Shown here one piece after another: positions 59,301 through 64,000 of a stretch of 64,000 nucleotides of DNA; positions within the stretch are counted from its first letter, which is position 1; each line of letters starts with the position of its first letter. The stretch is taken from the NCBI GenBank assembly GCA_016124945.1, contig WGMT01000002.1, forward strand, positions 1 through 64,000, in the 5' to 3' direction. Source of the DNA: a bacterium (GTDB taxonomy: Bacteria; Chloroflexota; Anaerolineae; Caldilineales; Caldilineaceae). Position numbers and translations under genes: made by a program. Under the pieces are notes generated by a model. That model saw only the letters and a list, made by a program, of their open reading frames with translations. It had not been told where the DNA came from and did no database searches.

Positions 59301-60271
59301 CCGACGACAATGGTGTCGCCGCCAATGCTTACGACGGTGCCGAACTGATCTGCAAGCCCCGTTTCATCGGCCTGGATTTTGCGCACCTCTCCCCAATTGT
59401 CTGCGCCGCCCTGATTGCGTTCGAAGATGTAAGCGGCGCCGGCATCGTTGCTGCCGCTGTCTTCGCGTGGGGCGCCGACGACGATCGTATCGCCGTCAAT
59501 GGTTACAGAGAAGCCGAACTGATCTGCAAATCCTTTGTCACCAGCCTGGATTTTGCGTACTTCTCCCCAATTGTTTACACCACCCTGGTCGCGCCCGAAG
59601 ACATAGGCTGCGCCGACATTGCTGCCGCCTGTGTCTTCGCGGGGGGCGCCGACGACGATGGTGTCACCACTGATGCTCACGGACCATCCAAAGTTGTCGT
59701 CTACTTGGAAGTCGCTTGCCTGTATCTTCTTGACTTGCCCCCAGTTGTCTGTGCCACCTTGGTTTCGTTGGAAGATGTAGGCTGCGCCTGTGTTGCGCCC
59801 GCCGGTGTCTTCGAAGGGGGCGCCAACGACCACGGTATCGCCGCTGATGCTCACAGAGTAACCAAACTCGTCATTTGTCTCGGCGTCGGGCGCCTGGATT
59901 TTACGCACCGTTCGCCAATTGCCTGCACCGCCCTGGAAGATGTAGGCGGCGCCGGTGTTGTTGCCGCCGGTGTCCTCGCGCGGGGCGCCGACGATAAGGG
60001 TGTCGCCGCTGATGTCCACCGCAGTGCCGAAACCGTCATTTTCCTCGGCGTCGTCGGCCAGTAACTTGGCCACTTCCCCGATGATGAGCGTGGCGATTTC
60101 ATCCGCCGCAATTTCGTTTGCGCTGTCGCTCGTCCATTTCTCCGGCGCCGCCGCCGCGCCGGGCGTGCCATAGGGTTGTCCTGTCATCAGGCCTACGGCC
60201 AGTAACAGATAGACAACCCGCTTCAAAAGAGTGTGTTGCGTACCCCAACCCAATTCCCTGCGATGCTTCAT
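56309..60271 (-). CDS. Secreted FG-GAP propeller / DUF11 / PKD / RTX protein (1320 aa)
   Basis: I chose ATG 60271 because GGGAG lies about 9 nt upstream and MKHRRELGWG is followed by a hydrophobic signal sequence; the longer reading from 60364 adds 31 unconvincing residues. Seven FG-GAP repeats of the form GDTIVVGAPxEDTGG..GAAYIFQ (about 59990 down to 58900) build an integrin-alpha-like propeller. DUF11-like and PKD domains follow (about 58870-57090). A hemolysin-type Ca-binding RTX array (GNDLIIGLSGDDVLCGGDG and related nonapeptides) lies near 56980-56700. The protein ends QPIFLPLINR. RTX repeats in a protein with a Sec-type signal suggest calcium-stabilised structure outside the cell, not type I toxin export. 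No catalytic domain is seen; adhesin or matrix role is inferred. Confidence 0.9.
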   Translation of the reverse strand: MKHRRELGWGTQHTLLKRVVYLLLAVGLMTGQPYGTPGAAAAPEKWTSDSANEIAADEIATLIIGEVAKLLADDAEENDGFGTAVDISGDTLIVGAPREDTGGNNTGAAYIFQGGAGNWRTVRKIQAPDAETNDEFGYSVSISGDTVVVGAPFEDTGGRNTGAAYIFQRNQGGTDNWGQVKKIQASDFQVDDNFGWSVSISGDTIVVGAPREDTGGSNVGAAYVFGRDQGGVNNWGEVRKIQAGDKGFADQFGFSVTIDGDTIVVGAPREDSGSNDAGAAYIFERNQGGADNWGEVRKIQADETGLADQFGTVVSIGGDTIVVGVPFEDSGGINAGAAYIFQRNQGGAGNWGQVHKIQASDAQANDQFGFSAHIDGGQIVVGAPLQDTGGSNAGAAYIFQRDEGGTDTWGEVEKIEASDAQANDLFGRAVSISSDTVVVGAWLEDSGGSDAGAAYVFGNTIAGPPAPPNLTVEKTANVAEIDEGGTVNYTIVVANVGQISATNVSVSTSSSSPLIDSNVLALGETLAAGETVTYTYSSTAVDGPDTLINTARVSSNQTPPITDSAGVQVNNIAPTVTAGGPQAVTAGNRVTVTATFSDPGRADTHSATVEWRGGVTTAAVIDGNTVSASRIYNTSGAYIVQICVTDKDNGQGCDALSMRVDDVPISGLNVENDSPTLLGQSTAFTATITGGTGVSYSWDFGDGNTGSGAQTSHTYAAPGVYTAALFASQGDSVDIIETTITVLDPVVLTVEKSVEPASPVTPGSLVTYTVNLRNVGSAVAEGVSFFSVVPLAVIFGEFLEAPSSVELSGVSKGEFITWEGDVAPNSTVSFVYNGFVIATPGERVSSEAGFSYGSTTGSATAEIIVVGRPVLDIWYTISPSVVNEGDTFTQTVEVVNNGEGPATNVSVRTDVLLAEGITLAAGQRALYTFTDSVDDGPTAFGGLAIAESPGVDAAIAGAEVEIRNVAPTATLTNNGPVDDGSSAVVSFSEQRDPSTADTNAGFRYSYDFDNDGIFDVSNVADASITVPAEFLTGVSSRTVLARIADKDGGFTDYTTIIEVNDPDPVGTVVDSCGGYTVYLSPEGTFFAPDWDGDIQVGNNLGNTLTGTDGPDLILGLGGNDLIIGLSGDDVLCGGDGVDLILGFDGNDYIDGGNGSDVLNGGGGEYDQLIGGDGNDTLLDGNGTLIAAGGNGRDRFTIVLREGWRDPQGQARFSGLSAGYDNDDVVLVSFTDTPLFVDITGDERDEPAAQQEGNNDWLFLFGAVDSASNIIKFEQQIILLGRSEIVIPADDAGAEYLTEPVGDGAEEAAMRQPIFLPLINR

Positions 60272-60522
60272 GATGGTACTCTCCCTGTATGGCTGATTTG
60301 GCAAAACAGTGAATGGTGAATCAGCGCCTGTCCATCTGTGGTGTAGAAAGCCGCTGATTTTCAATCACCACGACAGAAGAGATCGTACGCCCAAAGTGTG
60401 AAACTTTTGTGAATAATGTGTGAATCGTGCGTGCCGCAGGCGCTGAAAAAACTCAGCCATCTGCAACGCAACGGCCATTTCTTGAAACGGGATAGCTGTG
60501 AGTGGAATGATTCATCTATGAA

Positions 60523-60565
60523 AAACAGAGTTGCCGGGTTTTCTGAAAACCCGGCAACTCTGTTT
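60523..60565 (-). terminator. Rho-independent terminator of the 60629-64000 gene
   Basis: A perfect 20-bp stem (60523-60542 with 60546-60565) and a 3-nt loop. On the minus strand the stem is followed by TTTTTC. It lies 64 nt past the stop of the minus-strand gene at 60629. The remainder of 60272-60522 and the short GAAATGGCTTTGTG-like repeats at 60574-60606 hold no gene I can support. Confidence 0.8.
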
Positions 60566-60628
60566 CATTTGACTTTGTGTGAAATGGCTTTGTGCGAAAT
60601 GGCTTGATACGAAATCAGGCAGCCTGCG

Positions 60629-63600
60629 TCAGCGGTTGAGCGTAGGTAACCAGATCCGCTCTGACTGTGTGTCTTCTGGCCCCTGAGATGAACGACTTTC
60701 GCCATGGATGCGCGGCAAGTAGTAGATCCACGAGAACTGGGCGACGACCGGCGGCACGGTGACCGGCCCATCGCCACTGACGGTGACGGTGATCGGTGGC
60801 GGCACAGTGCCGGTGACCCCTGGCGGCAACTGGAAGGTCAGGGTGTAGCGTCCGTTTGGCACGTTGCTGAAGGTGTAGACGCCATTGGCATCGGTGACGG
60901 TGGTCATGTCGGCGCTGCGCCCCTCAACATTGACGACCTCATCACCGAGGACCTCGGCACCCAGAACCTCATCACCGAGGACGACCGTCACGTTGGCGAT
61001 GCCGGTTTCGCCGTTGTCCTGGCTGCCGTTGCTGTTGCTGTCGTTGAAGACAACCCCCGTCACCGTCGCACCGGTGGGCGTGATGCCCGTGGGTGTGGCT
61101 GTCGGCGTCGGCGTTGGTGTAGGCGGCGTCCCGGTGACAGTGGGCGTTGGTGTGGCTGTCGCCGTGGGCGTGAGTGTGCCTGTCGGCGTCGGCGTTGCCG
61201 CGGGCGGTGTCCCGGTGACAGTCGGCGTTGGTGTGGCTGTGCCGTCTGGTGTCGGCGTCAGCGTACCTGTCGGCGTGGGCGTGCTTGTCGGCGTGGGCGT
61301 CTCGGCCACACTCTGCGCGGTGACCAATCCCACGAACTGTGTGGCCTGGTTGCCTGCGCGGTCGGTGAGGAGCGCCAGCACCTGATGTTCGCCCACTTGG
61401 GTGAAGCCGTATGTCACCGACCAGGTGGACCCGCTCACCGTCCCCGTGACGATGGTGCTGCTGCCATTGGGCAGGACGAGGAAGAGCCGCGCCGTGCCGA
61501 GACCGTCGCCGTCGGTCGCTGTGCCGGAGACGGTGAGTGTGCCGCCGGACGATTCAGTGTTGGTCGTGCCGAACTGCGGTGCAATCGTATCCACAATCAC
61601 GGTGCGGGTGATGGGCTGGCTGGCGTTGCCTGCCACGTCATAGCCGACGAAACTGAGCGTGGTGGTGATGCCGTCGCCCAGTTCGGGGACGAAGAGCGTC
61701 CAGCCGCCGTCGTCCTGTGTTATATCGGTGCGGCAGTCGTCGCCGGTATCGCCGTCGACACAGAGTTCGGCCGCGCCGCTTTCCCGCTCGTCGGTGACGG
61801 TGCCGGTGAGGCTCGTTTCGGCGAAACCGATGCGGCCATCGCTCAGGGCGTTCACCGCCTCGCTGGAGAGATTAACCTGTGGCGCCGTGGCGTCTACCAC
61901 TACTTGCAGCGGCGCACTCCAGCCGCTCACATTGCCGTGGACATCGGTGGCGCGTCCGCTGATGCTGAAGACAGCGCCGTCGGCGGGGCTGCCGGCGTCA
62001 AACGAACAGATGAAACTGCCGTCGATGCTGCCACCCACCGTGCAGGGGACGGTGTTGCCGTTCACCTGCAAGTCGAAGGAGGCCAGCGGCGACTCGTCCT
62101 CGGCGAAGCCCACCACACTGTTGATACCAGGCAGAACGTAACTAATCGCCACGCTCACGCTAATCGGCGCAGCGGTGTCCACGCGGTAGTTGAGCGTCTG
62201 CAAGACGTAGGGGCGGTGATAGCTGTCGGTGATCATCACATTGACCGCGCCGTCGGCGTTGACCGTGCCGTTGAGGACGAGCGCAACCGTCCCCGATGGG
62301 GCGATGCTGTTGGCGACCTGCGGCGAATTCGAGATGGAAATGCCGCCACTGGCCGCGCCGCCCACACTGAGCGACGGCAACACCGCGCTGCCCACGTTCT
62401 GCACCGTCACGGTGACGGCGATGCTGTCACCCACGCCCAGCATGCTGGCGGGGGCTGGATTGGCGTTCACGGTCACATCCAACTCTGTATCTGCCCAGAT
62501 GCCATTCGATGGGACAATCCCCGCGCCCAGCGACGCGAACTCCACGAACTGTGCCCACGTCCGCCCGATGTTCTGGTCGGGGACGGTGGCCCACACGTCG
62601 AGGATGCCGCTTTCGGAGACGACGCCGAGCACCTTCAGTGCCGAAGAAGGCGTCACACCGAGGAGGCTGAACGGCACCAACACATCGGTGACGTCGCCCG
62701 CAGTGATGGCGTTGAGCGCCGCCCCGCTCGTCCACGCGCCGCCATTGGACGTGTAGAGTGTGGGCGTAATGTCTCCGGAGAGGCGAATCATGTAGTTGGC
62801 GGCGAATGGTAAGATGTTGCCCTGTTCCGCCCCGGCTGGGTTGAAGAGAGCGGTTGACCCGCTGCCACCGGTGCCCAGATAGAAGTAGAGATCGCCGCTG
62901 TTGAGGTTGATACCTTGCCAGCGCAGGCGCAGGGTGTCCCCGTTCCAACCGGCGAAGAGTTGCTGCGTGCCGCGGTCGGCGGTCATCTTGCCCACCTGTT
63001 TGCCACCGCTCTCCGTCCAGTTGACCTGGCCGAGATCGGAGACGAAATCAGGTGTGACGGCGCTGTCGAAGTAGAACGGACCGACGGCGACGGCGCGCTG
63101 GTTGCCGTTGACGTCTACGGCGATGATGTGGGCGTAGCGAGCGCTGCCTTCGGGATGCGTAGGGTCGTGCGTCCCCGCGCCAGGACCGTAGGCGGTGAGC
63201 GCTGCCACAGTCGCCGTCGGCGTGGACGTCCACCCGGCGTAGACCGCGGTGGCGTCGCCGATGACAGGCCAGGCGATGCGGGCGTTGAGCTCTGTCACCA
63301 CCTGCGACGGCGAAATCAGCGCGCCGTTGGTCAGGCTGACCGTGGGTGTGAAGACTGCCGGAGCGACCACGTCCACAAGGGCGCTGCCGCTGTTGGTGGC
63401 GGTGCGATCTGCCTTGTCCGTCACGCGCACGGCGATGTTGACGGTGCCGCCGTTGGGGTTGGTCAGCCCCAGCGGCCCAAAGCTCAACAACCAGTTGTTG
63501 CCGTCGAGGACGGCTTTCTGCCACGGTCCGCCGTCAAGGCTGACATCCACACGCTCCACGGCGCTGTCGTCGGTAGCGGTGCCGCGCAGGATGTAGCTGC

Positions 63601-64000
63601 CATCGGCGCTGAGACGAGTCAACGTAATCGGCTCCGTCATCACCGTCACCGATGGGTTGGCCAGATCGATGTAGATCACATTGACCGGGCTGGTGGCAGT
63701 GATGCCGAGGCTATCGGTGATCACCGCGGTGATGGTGTAGACACCTGCGCCCGAAGGCGTCCAGGCGACGGGCCAGACTTCGTCGCTGGGTGATGTGCTG
63801 AAGGTCGTCACGCCGGGGTAATCTGCGCGTGGCTCCCCGTTGATCCACAAGGACGCGCCGCCCAGGGCATTCTGCGCGTTCAACCCCACTTCGATGGTGA
63901 TGGGCTGTGTGCTGGTGATGGCGTTGCGATCCGTCGGTGACAGCACGCCGGCGCTGACTGGCGGCGTCTCATGTCCTGGCGGCACGGGGGTGCCGGTGGG
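60629..64000 (-). CDS. Secreted multidomain protein with Ig-like, CARDB-like and SdrD_B-type domains, N-terminus beyond right edge
   Basis: At least 1124 residues. The frame stays open to base 64000 (last visible codons encode PTGTPVPP, a PT linker), so the GTG at 63985 is not the start. Visible N-terminal half: bacterial Ig-like repeats (about 63940-63080), a carbohydrate-binding-like or family-9-like domain (FAGWNGDTLRLRW, about 63020-62560), a CARDB-like domain and further Ig-like repeats. A PT linker (about 61310-61075) precedes an SdrD_B-type Cna-B domain (GVVFNDSNSNGSQDNGETG; NGVYTFSNVPNGRYTLTF). Inside this domain a 30-nt direct repeat (60936-60952 and 60966-60982) encodes VLGDEVLGAEVLGDEV. 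The protein ends with YYLPRIHGE and then IWLPTLNR, two LP motifs 21-22 residues apart. Surface protein; ligand unknown. A terminator lies downstream. Confidence 0.88.
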   Translation of the reverse strand, partial: PTGTPVPPGHETPPVSAGVLSPTDRNAITSTQPITIEVGLNAQNALGGASLWINGEPRADYPGVTTFSTSPSDEVWPVAWTPSGAGVYTITAVITDSLGITATSPVNVIYIDLANPSVTVMTEPITLTRLSADGSYILRGTATDDSAVERVDVSLDGGPWQKAVLDGNNWLLSFGPLGLTNPNGGTVNIAVRVTDKADRTATNSGSALVDVVAPAVFTPTVSLTNGALISPSQVVTELNARIAWPVIGDATAVYAGWTSTPTATVAALTAYGPGAGTHDPTHPEGSARYAHIIAVDVNGNQRAVAVGPFYFDSAVTPDFVSDLGQVNWTESGGKQVGKMTADRGTQQLFAGWNGDTLRLRWQGINLNSGDLYFYLGTGGSGSTALFNPAGAEQGNILPFAANYMIRLSGDITPTLYTSNGGAWTSGAALNAITAGDVTDVLVPFSLLGVTPSSALKVLGVVSESGILDVWATVPDQNIGRTWAQFVEFASLGAGIVPSNGIWADTELDVTVNANPAPASMLGVGDSIAVTVTVQNVGSAVLPSLSVGGAASGGISISNSPQVANSIAPSGTVALVLNGTVNADGAVNVMITDSYHRPYVLQTLNYRVDTAAPISVSVAISYVLPGINSVVGFAEDESPLASFDLQVNGNTVPCTVGGSIDGSFICSFDAGSPADGAVFSISGRATDVHGNVSGWSAPLQVVVDATAPQVNLSSEAVNALSDGRIGFAETSLTGTVTDERESGAAELCVDGDTGDDCRTDITQDDGGWTLFVPELGDGITTTLSFVGYDVAGNASQPITRTVIVDTIAPQFGTTNTESSGGTLTVSGTATDGDGLGTARLFLVLPNGSSTIVTGTVSGSTWSVTYGFTQVGEHQVLALLTDRAGNQATQFVGLVTAQSVAETPTPTSTPTPTGTLTPTPDGTATPTPTVTGTPPAATPTPTGTLTPTATATPTPTVTGTPPTPTPTPTATPTGITPTGATVTGVVFNDSNSNGSQDNGETGIANVTVVLGDEVLGAEVLGDEVVNVEGRSADMTTVTDANGVYTFSNVPNGRYTLTFQLPPGVTGTVPPPITVTVSGDGPVTVPPVVAQFSWIYYLPRIHGESRSSQGPEDTQSERIWLPTLNR
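60936..60982. repeat. In-frame 30-nt direct repeat in the SdrD_B domain
   Basis: ACCTCATCACCGAGGAC occurs at 60936-60952 and 60966-60982. The intervening sequence has the same CTCGG/CCGAGG character. The duplicate adds an acidic VLGDEVLGAEV stretch to a loop of the domain without a frameshift. Confidence 0.7.

Noticed and set aside
60416..60607. 63-codon plus-strand ORF
   Set aside because: It runs through the terminator hairpin and short repeats and has no plausible product.
63970..63985. GTG at 63985 as the start of the right-edge gene
   Set aside because: The frame remains open to 64000 and encodes a Pro/Thr linker upstream, so the true start lies outside the window.

Overview
The window looks like a chromosome segment of a filamentous or biofilm-type Chloroflexota bacterium, most likely Anaerolineae or Caldilineae. 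I infer this from high G+C, giant secreted proteins joined by Pro/Thr linkers, two SARP/BTAD-type regulators with NB-ARC and TPR regions, choice-of-anchor-Q beta-helix modules, DUF11, PKD and PPC domains, and a recurrent (F/Y/W)LPxx motif in secreted proteins. No rRNA, tRNA, CRISPR array, transposase or phage gene was found. Most of the 64 kb (about 44 kb) encodes six secreted or surface proteins.

Layout. 1-15612 (-): one continuous ORF of at least 5204 residues that runs off the left edge. 15810-19184 (-): secreted protein with a vitellogenin-N-like (large lipid transfer protein) region and a C-terminal ricin-type lectin. 19372-19566 (-): small protein. 19675-22965 (+): BTAD/NB-ARC/TPR regulator 1. 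23173-24138 (+): tandem universal stress protein behind a structured leader. 24446-32983 (+): cyclic beta-1,2-glucan synthase of NdvB/Cgs type. 33182-35371 (-): DUF4157 (eCIS core) protein with a C-terminal alpha/beta-hydrolase-like region, flanked by two copies of a covarying hairpin element. 35623-48798 (-): 4391-residue beta-helix/DUF11/PKD protein. 49152-52610 (-): 1152-residue protein that shares its N-terminal module with the previous one. 52807-56244 (+): regulator 2. 56309-60271 (-): FG-GAP propeller plus RTX protein. 60629-64000 (-): Ig-like/SdrD_B-type protein whose start lies beyond the right edge.

How the parts may fit together (inference). The six secreted proteins look like a surface or matrix layer. 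Their folds suit binding: beta-helices, YWTD and FG-GAP propellers, LamG, ricin lectin, PPC, PKD and RTX. Each BTAD regulator is transcribed away from a secreted-protein block, as expected of a local activator. The glucan synthase could add an extracellular or cell-wall-zone glucan. The DUF4157 protein may be an effector for a contractile injection system encoded elsewhere. A lipid-transfer-like protein lies next to a giant protein whose N-terminal ectodomain resembles LolA/LppX, which raises the possibility of lipid handling at the surface.

Palindromic DNA elements are a second theme. They sit at gene ends (15742, 24168, 49078, 56245, 60523), flank the DUF4157 gene (33032, 35506), and one lies in frame inside the giant ORF (15407-15501). 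Long ORFs antisense to the giant genes and to the glucan synthase are shadows of high-GC coding sequence and are not annotated.
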